A stretch of 64,000 nt of DNA from Skeletonema tropicum. Lineage: Eukaryota; Bacillariophyta; Thalassiosirophyceae; Thalassiosirales; Thalassiosiraceae. Where the stretch lies: contig CM074148.1 of assembly GCA_037178625.1 (NCBI GenBank), forward strand, positions 806,001 to 870,000, read 5' to 3'. The notes beneath the pieces were generated by a model. That model did not search any database. It was not told where the DNA came from and saw nothing but the letters and a program-made list of their open reading frames with translations. Below, piece by piece: positions 43,503 through 55,400 of the stretch. Each line of letters opens with the position of its first letter. The first letter of the stretch is position 1. A program made the translations under genes and the position numbers.

Positions 43503-44285
43503 CAAGGGTAAATAAGCAGGGTTGGCGACGACGGTTCCCGCCAAAATTTTACCTAGTAAAAAAGCTGAGTACCGTTACCGTCTCGTCAGCAAGTTCGATT
43601 GAGAAAGTCAGTGCCGGTCCGAAAATGATGATCCGCACCACCACGCCGCGCCGGCTGGCGCCGGCCGTGATCAGGCAAGGCAACCATGGTCGACGTTGCC
43701 GCCGCTGAATTAGACCAAGTTAACAGCCGTATTATGGGGTGATTGGTGGCTGACGGTTACTATGGATTATTATGTTGGTGTCGAAGCCCTCGCCGCTGCA
43801 AAATCCCCTGAGGGAAGGCAGCATTGAGGCAATATTAAGCGCCGCCCACTGAACAGTGCTCATTGAACGTCGCAAGGAGCGTTTCTGCTTAATCCAAGCA
43901 CGATAACACAGACATAATAATCCATAGTAATGATCAGCCACCGATCGACCGATATTACGGTTATTAACTTGGTCTATTTCAGCGGCGGCAACGCTGACCA
44001 TGGTTGCCGGCAGAGAGTGTTCAATTTGAGCTTTCAATGACGGAGATCGGGCAGGGCAACCGAGACTCAATGAAAGGAAGCGAGACTCAATTATAGGGAT
44101 CTCAAAGTCGTAACGAAACTTTTACTTAGGAAAATTTGATGCCGCTTTCTGATCACTGCTGATCATAGGGGCGATACGTCGGAACAAGTGAAAGATCGCT
44201 AAATTTGAGTACCTACTTGCTGACGAGATGGTAAATTGATTTTGAAATTTAGCAAAACGACGCCAACCCTGCTTATTTACCCTTG
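43503..44285. mobile_element. hAT-type MITE with 8-bp target duplication and foldback interior
   Basis: Inverted termini of about 25 bp starting CAAGGGTAAATAAGCAGGG (43503) and mirrored at 44285, with the exact 8-bp duplication GCGTGGTG (43495-43502 and 44286-44293). Both the 8-bp duplication and the CA-rGG terminus fit the hAT superfamily. Inside, further inverted segments pair: GTCTCGTCAGCAAGT near 43583 with ACTTGCTGACGAGA near 44215, and a long pair around 43685-43770 with 43915-44005 (GCCGCCGCTGAATTAGACCA against its inverse). The DNA could fold into a long stem. No coding capacity. Confidence 0.85.
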
Positions 44286-44549
44286 GCGTGGTGTCGGTGG
44301 TCGGTGATTGGTGGTGCGAAGAAGAGCGAGAAGGTTTGTACCAGCTGCTGGCGCGCCAAATTAATTTGACCCATCATCTCCACCAATAAATGACCGAAAA
44401 GTGCAACAAGCAACAAAAAATGGGATAAAAAACGGCAATTTTTTGCAGCGCAGTAGTGAAGGACTCAACGACCACATTCTGAAGGGTTACGTAACCTATC
44501 TTTGAGCCAGCTGCCTGATTTGCTTTTTGCTATATACTGACTTGCTGTC

Positions 44550-45444
44550 ATGTCGGACGAGGGCGATAATAATTTTGTTAGTTACATCTACAGGGGTGTG
44601 GAGGGCGAATATATTATCCATTTTCCTGATAACGCAACTCATGTCTTTGTTCATGAAGACGTCACAGTCGTTCTGAGAAATGCATTCTGCCAGCATCCTA
44701 ACATCGTTGAAGTAATTTGTCATGATAAAGTCGTAAAGATTGAAGAAATGGCATTCTGTCAGTGCCCTTCGTTGAGACGAGTAATCATGCCGGGTGTTAA
44801 AATTGTTGAGAGGGAGGCATTCTGTGATTGTGATGTCCTGACGGATGTGGAATGTGGCAAGCTGGAAATAATTGGTGAAAATGCATTCGGTTGGAGTAAC
44901 TTGAGGAGCATCAACCTCCCATCCTGCCACGATCGTTGAAGAGGGAGTATTTTGTTGCTGTACGGCCCTGACGGATGTGAAGTTTGGTAACAAATTGGAA
45001 AGAATTGATGAGGGGACATTCAGTAACTGCGACTCTCTGGAACGAATCACCATCCCGTTGAAAGATGGATTGATTGATGCTGATGATGCATTTCGACGGT
45101 GTGAGAATTTGAAGCACGTTGATCTGATTGAGGGAGACCTACACGAAACCATCGCTGCATTACATTTGAAGGAATGGAGAAATGATATGAACGAAGAAAT
45201 TTTTTCAATCGATAGAATTCTTCCCGATACACCTGCAGGCAACGGAATCTTTGAGGACGGAGAAAAGGCCCGGGCGATACGAGGGTGGATTAGAACTGTT
45301 CTCCGCAAAATTGTTCACTACCAAGCCGAGCATCAACGCATAATGGATGTGGCTGCAGATACACTCGAGGTTGCTGTACCTCGAGATATTATGATGAATA
45401 ATGTTCTCCCTTTTCTCGACTTACCACTACACACGGTCGAATGA
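44550..45444 (+). pseudogene. BspA-like LRR protein, copy 1 (frameshifted)
   Basis: Leucine-rich-repeat (LRR_5/BspA type) protein; units such as VKIVEREAFCDCDVLTDVEC recur about every 23 residues. ATG at 44550 (MSDEGDNNFVSYIYRGVEGE). Near 44930 one extra base (CCATCCTGCC versus CCATCCGCC in copy 2) stops the frame at CHDR. The correct frame resumes at once and runs to 45444, ending in the family's C-terminal domain (EWRNDMNEEIFSIDRILPDT, RDIMMNNVLPFLDLP). No signal peptide or anchor seen, so probably intracellular. One base separates it from an intact copy. Confidence 0.75.
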
Positions 45445-45835
45445 GAATATCATCATGAAAGAAGAAGACAATGTTGTTGACAAAGAGGAAGTAGAGGTAG
45501 AAGTAGAACGGGAGCAACACGACACGGGTACAACACGTTATGAAGAAAGGTGATGCTTCGAGCGGCAGCAACATGGGGACACAAAAGACAGCGCGTTTCA
45601 CATAGAGCATTTTAGCAGCTATATGAAAGTAATCTACTATCTACACTCTCTCTGGAGAGAATTCAACTTGCAAACCTCCTGATTTCATGTTTCATCAGGT
45701 AGGTAGAAGTATTCTCTTGATCTTTCTACACAGTACACATCCACACTCACTTGTGGATCGGCAAGCTCCATCAATGAAAGTTGAAACGTCTTCTCGGCGA
45801 GTGTCGACCGGACGGCCGGCCGGCCGCACCCTACA

Positions 45836-46020
45836 TAGGATCTTCAGACACCTGTTTGAGTCACTTGGAGGACTCAGCAGAGGACTCCCGCCCATGTATG
45901 TATGACATGACAGAAGAGCTAGCCGGCCGGCGGCGCCAGTTTAGTGCTTGGCTGGCGCGCCAAATTTCCCACCAACAAGATAGATGCTTCAGTGACTCAG
46001 ACAGGTGTCTGAAGATCCTA
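45836..46020. mobile_element. 185-bp palindromic MITE
   Basis: Inverted ends TAGGATCTTCAGACACCTG… and its mirror, pairing over about 30 bp at each end (45836-45867 and 45990-46020), with an unrelated GC-rich centre (GCCGGCCGG). Lies in the promoter-side gap between BspA copies 1 and 2. No clear target duplication. Confidence 0.65.
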
Positions 46021-46160
46021 GTGGACCAACCACAACATGCGAAAACAATGGAAATGGGATAAAACGGCAATATGCAGCGCAGTAGTGATGGATCAAACAA
46101 CCACCACGGTATTGTACTCTGAAGGGTCTCTGGCCGTGCTTGTCTTGCTACAGTTGTTCC

Positions 46161-47231
46161 ATGATGGCTGCCGAGGGCGAAAATAACTTCATTATACGAA
46201 GATACATCTACAGGGGTGTGGAGGGCGAAATTATTCCCGATGATGTAACTCATGTCACAATGCATGAACTCGCGACAGTCGTCCGCACTCGGGCATTCTG
46301 GAGGCGTCCTAGCATCATTGAAGTCATTTGTCATGATAAGGTCGAAAGGATTGAAATGCAGGCATTCTGGAGATGCCCTCGCTTGAGACGAGTAATCATG
46401 CCGGGCGTCACAAATATTGAGGATCATGCATTCTATTATTGTTACGCCCTGGCGGATGTTGAATGCGGCAAGCTGGAGATAATCGGAGCGTGTGCATTCG
46501 GCGGTTGCAAATCTTTGACTAATATCACACTGCCATCCGCCAGGATCGTTCAGCTGGGCGCGTTCACTGACTGTCATGCCCTGATGGACGTAAAATTTGG
46601 TGGCAAATTGGAAAGCATCGGGGAAAGAGCATTCCTTGGCTGCAAATCTCTGACGGAGGCGAAATTTGGTAGCAAGCTGGAAAGAATTGAGAACGCGGCA
46701 TTCTGTCATTGCTGCTCTCTGGAACGAATCACCATCCCGCTGAAAGATGGATTGATTAATGCTGATGGTACATTTCAAAAGTGTGAGAATTTGAAGCACG
46801 TTGATCTGGTTGAAAGAGCAGCACTACACGAAACCATCGCTGCTTTACATTTGGAGGAGTGGAGAAATGACATGCACAAAGAAATTGATTCAATAAACCA
46901 GATTCTTCCTGATACACCTGCAGGCAACGGAATGTTTGGTTTACATGATATCGGGGGAAAGGCCTTGGCGATACGAGGATGGATCAGATCAGTTCTCAGC
47001 GAATTTGATCACTACAAAGCAAGGCACCAAGTTATATTGAACGAGGCTGCAACCACACTCCAGAATTTTTTACCTCGCGATATTGTGATAAATAGTGTCC
47101 TCCCTTTCCTCGACATACCACCACACACGTTCAAAGTGGAGGAGGATCCGGAAGATGATGAAGACGATAGTGACGACGAGGAACTGATGATGATTAATGG
47201 ATATCTTCACCACACACATTTGAATGAGTAG
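46161..47231 (+). CDS. BspA-like LRR protein, copy 2
   Basis: Intact, 356 codons from ATG 46161 (MMAAEGENNFIIRRYIYRG). About nine LRR_5-type units (e.g. VTNIEDHAFYYCYALADVEC, LESIGERAFLGCKSLTEAKF), then the same C-terminal domain as copies 1 and 3 (EWRNDMHKEIDSINQILPDT … RDIVINSVLPFLDIP) and an acidic tail. The upstream region shares AATGGGATAAAA(A)CGGCAA and TGCAGCGCAGTAGTGA with copy 1 at similar distances, suggesting common regulation or recent duplication. BspA-like repeats serve as protein- or surface-binding scaffolds; the ligand is unknown. Confidence 0.85.
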   Translation: MMAAEGENNFIIRRYIYRGVEGEIIPDDVTHVTMHELATVVRTRAFWRRPSIIEVICHDKVERIEMQAFWRCPRLRRVIMPGVTNIEDHAFYYCYALADVECGKLEIIGACAFGGCKSLTNITLPSARIVQLGAFTDCHALMDVKFGGKLESIGERAFLGCKSLTEAKFGSKLERIENAAFCHCCSLERITIPLKDGLINADGTFQKCENLKHVDLVERAALHETIAALHLEEWRNDMHKEIDSINQILPDTPAGNGMFGLHDIGGKALAIRGWIRSVLSEFDHYKARHQVILNEAATTLQNFLPRDIVINSVLPFLDIPPHTFKVEEDPEDDEDDSDDEELMMINGYLHHTHLNE

Positions 47232-47529
47232 AAAGATGATGAAGTGAAAGATGAAGGTGGTGCCAACTAGGAGGAGGAAGAAGAGCAGGGTGATGACGAG
47301 AGTTCCCGTGATGATTTTGACATTCATCACGGATATGGTACGACACGTTTGAAGGAGAGGATACCTGATCAATATCTAACACGACGATAGACAAAAGGAC
47401 TGTGGAAATGGATATCTCTAGAGATCAATTAATTTTGTAACTAATCTGTTCTAGCTAAAAGATCTCAGTCAGGATGCTATTTCAAAATTTCGTCCTGACT
47501 CTTGATCATTCTATACAATGACTAATGAA

Positions 47530-48456
47530 TTACTCTTCGCTCTTCACTCCCTCAGTCCAACAGCAATTCGATGACAATTCACCGACACCAGTTGGACTAG
47601 ACGTACTCTCCCCATCAGCGCCATGCTTTCCAAGGGCAAGGGGGGCGAAACAGCTGTTATCTATCGCAAGTCCCTCCAAAGTGTTATCACCTTCTTCCTC
47701 CTCCTTATTCAAGCCACCTTCATAAAAAGTCCTCGCAGGGTCATTAATCGCACAATGAACATCCGTAATAATCGATTGATCCAACGGATTCCCAAACAGA
47801 TCCAAATTCCGTATCCCCTCATTCAATTCCAGCGCCTCTACCAACTCATCTCCACCCTCATCCCCAATTCTATTATATACAAAAATCAAATTTCTCAATG
47901 AGTTATTTTCTCTCAACAAGTCAGCAAACGCCTTGGCACCCTCGTCCCCAATCTTGTTACCCCACAGATTCAAAGTTTCCAGCGCCTCATTCTTCAAAAG
48001 TGCCTCTGCCAACGCCTTGCCACCCTCATCCTCTATATTATTATCCCACAAATTCATCGTTTTAAGTGTCGTATTCCCCTCTAACCCAGCAGCCAATGCC
48101 TTCGCCGTGGCACAATCAATCTCGCACTCATTCAATATAACCGTTTCAATGCTCCTATTTTCTCGTAACGCCAGCGCCAACTCGGCCGCATGCTCCTCTG
48201 TCAATTTATTCTCATACAAATGAAGCGTTTTTATCGTACACCGCTCGGACTTTAGTGCAGTGGTGAATTCTGTGACTGTGAGTGAGAAGTAGTGGAGTTG
48301 GAGGCGTTCGACGGTGCAGGAGGAGTCGGTGAGGGCTGTGGCGATTACTTTCATGTCTCCTTCGATGGTGTAGCCGCCGTCGATGTCGATTTCTTTGGAG
48401 TGGATTATGAAGGTGGCGTCGAAGGGGGATAGGCTGCGGCCTGTTAGTCGCTTCAT
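47530..48456 (-). CDS. Ribonuclease-inhibitor-type LRR protein
   Basis: ATG at 48454-48456 (MKRLTGRSLSPF) preferred over an upstream TTG. About 308 residues. Six or so RI-type leucine-rich repeats of 28 residues follow the pattern LxxLxLxxNxIxDEGAxALAxAL (NTTLKTMNLWDNNIEDEGGK, EALETLNLWGNKIGDEGAKA). The family resembles NLRC3-like/RNH1 scaffolds that are abundant in algae. There is no NACHT domain, kinase or signal peptide. Short acidic linker and Ser-rich C-terminus. Protein-interaction scaffold; partner unknown. Confidence 0.85.
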   Translation of the reverse strand: MKRLTGRSLSPFDATFIIHSKEIDIDGGYTIEGDMKVIATALTDSSCTVERLQLHYFSLTVTEFTTALKSERCTIKTLHLYENKLTEEHAAELALALRENRSIETVILNECEIDCATAKALAAGLEGNTTLKTMNLWDNNIEDEGGKALAEALLKNEALETLNLWGNKIGDEGAKAFADLLRENNSLRNLIFVYNRIGDEGGDELVEALELNEGIRNLDLFGNPLDQSIITDVHCAINDPARTFYEGGLNKEEEEGDNTLEGLAIDNSCFAPLALGKHGADGESTSSPTGVGELSSNCCWTEGVKSEE

Positions 48457-48901
48457 TTTGTTGGTGCTTATATAGCGGTGGTTGACAGTGTAGTGGTGGT
48501 GTCTGTTAGCAAGAGATAGATGGCAATGACAGTGGATGCCATGGATGTTGAGTTTCGCAATCAAAATTTTTTGAAAAAACAGAACGCAACGGCGAAATCT
48601 CCCGCCCTTCTCGCCGGAAATGCCAACGGAGAGGAAAGCACTATCGTAGTGGTACTCTTTTGTAGTTAGGAATTGAGTAATGCTTACGAAGGTACGGTAC
48701 TAAAGAGAAAATCAAAAAATAAAAAATACATCAAATGAAAATGGGAAAAGGGAAAAGGGGAATCCATAAGGCTCGGCTGGGCTGGGGAACGATGGTCGTC
48801 GGAGCATGCCGGTACAATAGTGATAAAGGGCTCCAACAGACTATCAAATATCCTGGAAGGGCAAATTGAAGAAACAAGCTATCATCTTCTGTTCCATCAT
48901 C

Positions 48902-49861
48902 ATGTCGGAAGTGACAAATAATCATTTTGTTAGGTACATGCGTGCTAAAGCCAGGAGTACATCTACAATCTACAGGGGAGGACGTTTTCACTTCCCACGT
49001 AATGCAACTAGCGTCATTGTCATCGTGCATGAAGACGTCACAGTCATTCCAGAAGATGCATTCTCTAATCATCCTAACATCATTGAAGTTATCTGTCATG
49101 ATAAAGTCGAAAAGATTGAAAGATACGCGTTCAATGGCTGCACTTCCTTGATGCGAGTAATCATGCCGGGTGTCATAATTATTGAGGCAAGTGCATTCCG
49201 TCAATGTAGATCACTAATGGTTGTAAAATGCGACAAACTGGAAATAATTGGAAGTCTGGTATTTGATACGTGCAAATCTTTAGGGAGCATCAACGTTCAA
49301 TCCGTAAAACGTGTTGAGGCAAATCCATTCTATGGCTGTTGCGCCCTGCGGGAACTGAACTTTAGTAGCAAGCTGGAGGATATGGAGGATTATCCATTCG
49401 ATGATTGCTTTTCTCTTGAACGAATCACCATTCCATTGAAAGATGGCCTGATTTCTACGGCTGCTATATTTAATGGGTGTAGAAATTTGAAGTACGTTGA
49501 TGTGGTTGAGAGAGCGGTGCTACGAGAAACTGTTGTCGCTTTACAATTAGAGGAATGGAGGAATGATATGAATGAACTAATTTACTCAATCAATACGATT
49601 CTTCCCAATACACCTGCTGGTGATTGGGATATTGGTGAGGGGGGGAAGGCCCAGGCGATACGAATGTGGATTAGATCAGTTCTCCGCAAAATTGTTCACT
49701 ACAAAGCAGAGCATCAACGTATATTGGACGAGGCTGCGACTACACTCCAACGTGCTTTACCTCGTGATATTATGATGAATAATGTCATGCCTTTTCTTGC
49801 ATTGCCATCGCATACGTTTGACGGAGAAAATGGTGAACGAAGTCGAAGCAGATGTTGGTGA
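48902..49861 (+). CDS. BspA-like LRR protein, copy 3
   Basis: ATG at 48902 (MSEVTNNHFVRYMRAKARST); 319 codons, intact. LRR_5-type units (VIIIEASAFRQCRSLMVVKC, LEDMEDYPFDDCFSLERITI) and the shared C-terminal domain (EWRNDMNELIYSINTILPNT, RDIMMNNVMPFLALP). More diverged from copies 1 and 2 than they are from each other, and lacking their upstream motif, so an older duplicate. Opposite in strand to both flanking LRR genes. Confidence 0.85.
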   Translation: MSEVTNNHFVRYMRAKARSTSTIYRGGRFHFPRNATSVIVIVHEDVTVIPEDAFSNHPNIIEVICHDKVEKIERYAFNGCTSLMRVIMPGVIIIEASAFRQCRSLMVVKCDKLEIIGSLVFDTCKSLGSINVQSVKRVEANPFYGCCALRELNFSSKLEDMEDYPFDDCFSLERITIPLKDGLISTAAIFNGCRNLKYVDVVERAVLRETVVALQLEEWRNDMNELIYSINTILPNTPAGDWDIGEGGKAQAIRMWIRSVLRKIVHYKAEHQRILDEAATTLQRALPRDIMMNNVMPFLALPSHTFDGENGERSRSRCW

Positions 49862-50469
49862 CGACGAAGAGGATATGGAGGGATAGGGAATAGCCGATGT
49901 TGAAGTGTATGGTGGATCCTACGAGGGATGCTGACGACTCGAAGAAGATGATGACGAAGAAGGGAAGGAAGATGGGGAAGGTGATAAGAATGTATTCTAC
50001 TAAGACTTGCATTTGGATTACAGTTACAGACCACTGGGAATGCGATCTTGAAGCAGCGTCTATTCATCTTTTGCATTTTGCCTTTGCGTTGCCCTCTAAC
50101 ACAGATAGACGATATTCCCAACAGCTGTCACTACTGCGAAGTTGACTGTAACAGAAAAGGGATTTGGCCTTACCTTTGTCGCGGGGACTTGTTATTATTC
50201 AATTCAAGCAAATCGTCATCTTACTCGAGATTTATCATTGCTTTGGTTGATGATGAGCGAGCAGCACATCCTCGATTTTGACGTAAGCTTCGAATGAAGG
50301 CTCCGTTCGCATCTGAATCCGCCTTTGAAAAAGCTGTAATCATTCCTTGATCACTAATCAAGGGATAAGCACGTTTTAATCCAACAACATGTTTCCTCCT
50401 TGTTTGTATAACTGCATCCACAGGACACGTCTTTTTCACCCTTCGATGCAGCCTGCCTCAAGAGGCCAA
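49862..50469. other. Intergenic, no gene
   Basis: Only short frames. The first ~130 bp look like a degraded acidic tail of the BspA family (GAAGAGGATATGGAGGGAT…GATGATGACGAAGAAGG). The rest shows nothing. Confidence 0.4.
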
Positions 50470-52465
50470 CTATATCTGTTTTGTACTTCTCGAGAACCTC
50501 CTCAAATTCAGTTTGTACCGTTGAGTTGCCTCCGCGATATTTTCGACGTTTTGGCTGCCTTCATCGTCGGTCGTATCATTCGATGCAATAGCAACACCGT
50601 TTGTGATGCGACGACGCTTCTTGGAAGGTAGTTCCTCTCTTTTTGGCCCTTGTTCTCCACTTCTTTTCGCTTCTGCAGTCTCTGTTGTCAAATCCACCAA
50701 ATCCACCGCTTTAGAATACTTTAGCCTCTCACTCAATGAGTCAACTCGTGAAGTCAAATGGCTATTCTTCGAGGAGAGATCTTCATTCATCTTCTTCAAG
50801 TTGGACTCCACGGCAGCCATTTCAGCATTTTGCGCAGATAACTGCTCCACTTGACGTTCCATCTCATCTGAGGATTCGCGCAGCTTCTCATTGCTTGATA
50901 TATGATCCAACAGCTCTTCATGTTTCTTCTTCAACTCTGTCTCTTTGGTGTCTATTTCTGCCACTAAGGCTTCTAATTGTTTGCGCTGAATCAAGATCTC
51001 TTCATCCTTCGTCTTGAGTAGGTCGTGTGTCCTCTTCAACTCTGCATCCTTGAGGACTTCACGGGATTTCATGCGAGCAATATCAACAGTGAATTTATCC
51101 ACTAGCTGCTTGCTCTGTTTCTGTCCCATCACCACCTTCGCCTCCAACTCATTGTTCATCACAACCAAATGGTTCTTCAACGATAGCTCCGCCTCTTTGG
51201 CAATTGCTTTGTTTTCCGCTGCAACCCTGGCCGCTTCAATTTGATCTAACTCCTTTTTGTGAAGATTTAACATCTCTTCACATTTTACCTTGAGCTCTGC
51301 TGCTTTGACAAGTCGCTGAAACCTTGGCCTTCTCCATTTGTTCTAGCTGCTTGTTTAGATTCAAGATCTCGTCATCTTTCATCTTCAGCTCTGCGTCTTT
51401 GGCGGCAACTCTGGCTGCCGCTAGGACAGTTTCAGAAGATAATTTGTCGTGCAATTGTTGTATCATACGCTTATGTTCCGCTCTAATTTCGTTCACTTCA
51501 CTCTCATAATGAGCCAACTGCTTCCGTTGGACCAAAATCTGTTCCTCCTTCCTCCGTATCACCGCATCTTTGGCAGCTAATTCATCTCGAGCCTCATCCC
51601 GAGTTGTGGATAGGTCATTGAGTTGCTGCATCATGAGTTTCCTCTCTGCTATAAGTGCATCAATTTCTATTTTTTGTTGTTGTTGTTCCGACATGTTTGT
51701 ATCTTCGGCTGTTGTCCTGCTTGCCCCATCATGATTGGTCTTATTGCGTGTCACAGATGATGATGATTCTATTCGGAAAGCAGGAGAACTTGCACTTTTC
51801 GGTGACTTTTCTATCAACTCTTCTTCTTTACACCCATCCTTTTCGACTACACTACAATCTACAATCTCTTTCGGACAACTCTCCTTGACTACATCTACAA
51901 ACTCCTCCCCCTCCTTCTCCTCCTTTTCATCAAGATTATTCCTCCTCAAAGAAATGATTTGCAATAATGATGCACCACCGTCATCAACCCCACTCTTCTT
52001 TACATCCATCAACGCCTTCACCCCCTCCTTGCCAATACAATTATCATTCAAATACAACTTCCTCACAACACGATTCACCTTCAACCCCTCCGCCAACGCT
52101 ATTGCCCCCACGTTCCCAATATGATTATCATTCAGACTAATCGTTTGAATTGTCGAATTCTCTTTTAGAATTGAGGCTAGGGCAATGGCACCGTTGTCAT
52201 CACATTGAGATTGTCGTAAGTTTAGAAACCGTATCGTGGTATTTTGTGAGAGAGCAGTGAGGAATTTGACGTTTTGGAATACGGTGGCGCTGTCGTCTAG
52301 TTGGAGTGTTTGTAATGTTGTTGTGGTTTGGAGTACGGTTGTGAGTATTTCCAAGTTGTGGTGGTTGTTGGTGGAGGAGGAGCTACCAAGTCGGATGATG
52401 TTCTTTGTGGTGAGGCTTTGGATATCTTTTTGTGTTAGTTTACCATTGCCGTTGATGAATGTCAT
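50470..52465 (-). pseudogene. LRR plus long coiled-coil protein, one frameshift
   Basis: ATG at 52463-52465 (MTFINGNGKLTQKDIQSLTT). N-terminal ~150 residues: RI-type LRRs (NTTIRFLNLRQSQCDDNGAI, STIQTISLNDNHIGNVGAIA). An acidic linker follows, then about 350 residues of heptad-rich coiled coil (KDAVIRRKEEQILVQRKQLA, AAKDAELKMKDDEILNLNKQ). At about 51305 an extra base (GCGACTTGTC) ends the frame at GKM; the other frame continues the coiled coil without loss (VKAAELKVKCEEMLNLHKKE) to 50470. Near the C-terminus, VDLVDLTTE resembles a SUMO-interacting motif and KKRRR a nuclear signal. Full length would be about 665 residues. Probable scaffold protein. Could be intact if the extra T is a sequence error. 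Confidence 0.75.
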
Positions 52466-55400
52466 TTTCGATTGGTGCCTTGTGGGAGTTGGTAGGTGCG
52501 CTACGGTTGCTTCTTCATATTCAATGTTTGATTGGCAACAACGACCGCATGATCCTAACCACTACGATGATGATAATGTGATGTATTCAACCCCATGCAA
52601 AACTCCTGTATTTTACAGCTGTCTTCAGCTCATCGCGGATCCCCGTAGAATTTAATTCCTACAGTGAAAACATACCATTGACTCGACTCATCTCCCATCT
52701 CCCATCAAAAACACAAAATACAACATCTTCACCATGATGGTAATATTTCACTACATAGTCCGGTAGCAGCAGCTCGCAACAGAAATACAAAACAACAAAT
52801 TCATCCTTTGGCAACAAACAGAAATAATATCGGCTTCATATTCGGTACATATCTTAGTCTTTTACCCAACCACTGCTGAGAAACTCTTGCCACCGTCACG
52901 TCCCAAAAATCGTGTACGTCTCGTTCCATCGCCACCCTTCGAAGACTTATTTTAGGCCATAAAGAACACAATAATGCAGTGAGATCATCCCTGACTTAGC
53001 GGTGATATGAAATATATGAGTATATATGTAATCGAGGAGTAAAAAACGCCGGCCTTGAGGATGCAACAAAAATTATGTTACACAAGTTGCGTTGTCGATG
53101 ATAAATGCAATTTTTGAGTATTTACCTCTTTTGGAGTATAGCACCGCCGCAGCAAATCGATCATGGAATGAATGAAGAATGATTTCATTCGCTACGCTAC
53201 CACCGATGATGAATATGATCTTGATTGCTTGGTTCTATTTTGTAAGCTTTATGAGGTTACATCATGATGATGAATGTGTAGTGATGTATTATGACGAGAC
53301 ACAACAACTCTGATTAAAAGAGGAACAATAACAAACCCAGCACCCATCAAACAACAATCCATAGGTGTGATGTGATCGACAAGCAATGCAATTATATATC
53401 TTACCAAGTTGATGGAACATATTTTTGTGTCGCCAGAATCCATTGCAAGTACAAACCCAATGAATTTTAGGCATCAACAGTTACATGAATGACTCAAAAG
53501 ACAGAAGTACTACAGCAGCACCATACTACGAATGCAAATGAAGAAAACAACACGCGACAAGATATAGACATCTATGAATTTGGTGGCCTTGTGACGTTAT
53601 TATTTCAGAACGTATGAATGATAGTACTCATCGCATGCTGTTTAAAGATAATATTATGTTGTATATATGGATCGAAGTGGAAATGTAATGAGTTTCTCCA
53701 AGCTGTTGGTATCACTCAATTTAAATATCACATTACCATTGTATTACTCTTCATTATCGGCATATCATTTCTAAACAGTTTCACAGTCCACTTCTCTTTG
53801 AGCGCATGTTTGCTGGTTGCTTCGTCCAGAATAGATTCATCTCCAAGTCTTGCTCACATGCCGTGAATTGTTGCAAGTCGCCCACATTGATCGCCTAATG
53901 ACAAGTCTTATCTCGTAGAGCCTCGTGTATCTTTCATAAATGAATCAGGATGGTCTGCAGTAATATCAATGCCGCCGGCAATGAATTATATTATTAAATT
54001 GAAGCATAACATCTGGACTTGATTCCAATTCGCGAGCGTAGAGTCATCTCTATAGCTAAATTCCTCTATGCTGATCAAAACATCAATTGACCGCTAGTCT
54101 TAACCGCTAGTCTTATTACTTTATTTATCACAGACTTCCACAATTTATTGGTACATAGATCTGCCTCTATCCGAGAATGCCTCCTCCAACAATAATCGTC
54201 ATTGACTGTCGTACCAACAAAGAGGCTACGCTCAAGACTTCTGAAGATTAGCAATTGTGTTGTCAGCTGCACAAGCACGATAATGTTATACTGTTATCGG
54301 CTGATGAGGTGTCCAACTTGATCTGCTGTATCAGCAGTGTTGGGGCGTTGATTCTTCAGTACTATGTGAGACTATCGCGACGGAGATGAATATTTTGACT
54401 GGCTATCTTCCTCGTATTTCTGCCGCCAAAACCTGCTGATCAAGGCAGAGATCACGAAATCATGACTCGCCATAGTAATAGGACGTCGTCTACCGAGTTG
54501 AGAGCACAATATATGTATGAAGACTCGCCATACTCCATTGATGTTGTTATGTGGTTGTCGCTGGAGGTGATGTTGATGTGTGCTTCAGATTTTTTATCAC
54601 CGTCACCCATGTTTGAGGTTCTTCGCCATCCCAAAAGGTTTAATCAAATCTAAACATATATTTGAACTCAATTAGTGCATAGGGATGGCGAAGAATCCGA
54701 CACCTCATGTGTAGGAGGCGCCGGAATTTGGCCATGGTTGTCATCATTTTGTGTGGAGAGGTGCTCGATGAGTGATGAGTTAAGGGAAATCGGCCCAAGT
54801 GATTTTCATAAGACTCATTACGTCATTTGTACCAAACCAACGTAGGAATTCGGAAGTTGAATGAAAGTCCGCAATCTCGTGAAGACAGCTGTACCTCGAT
54901 GCAGGTGAGTTAGTGGTGTATTCAGGTAGAGCGGTACTGAACTGTCGAACGGAAATTTCTAAAGTGCATTGGGCCTTTGCAAAATCTCATTTCACGACTA
55001 GCGGCCCTTGCTGCGTGAGAAGACAACACGCACAACATGCAGTAATAGGTACTTTTATGAGTAGGTAGGCAGGTCGAAGTCAATTAACTTTGATATTTCG
55101 GTCTTCTCACCTCTAGAGAGTCTAGAGAGAGATGAAATGACAGCAGAGTGTATGAACTTGCAATAGAGCCTTCGGTCACAATCATGCTTAGGCTGTTCGG
55201 CACGAGGCATTGCCTTGCGACCAAGGTTTGCGACCACATCTACTTATCTCATCATGTCAAACTTGGAGGCTGATTCACGTTTCACGACGAAAAGTGTCTG
55301 AACGGTTCTCAAGTTTTGTCTTAGTGCAGCGATTAAATTTTGTAAACCCGAGCGGTTAAAGTTGTACCTGAGAAAATTCACGTCTAGAACGTACGTATGG

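Noticed and set aside
45389..46799. Long minus-strand frames opposite the BspA-like genes
   Set aside because: They mirror the LRR repeats of the plus-strand genes (periodic antisense frames) and have no independent support.
37377..55130. Recurring CTCTCTAGAGAG palindrome (37377, 43247, 45644 variant, 55111)
   Set aside because: Too short and low in complexity to separate from chance without genome-wide counts.
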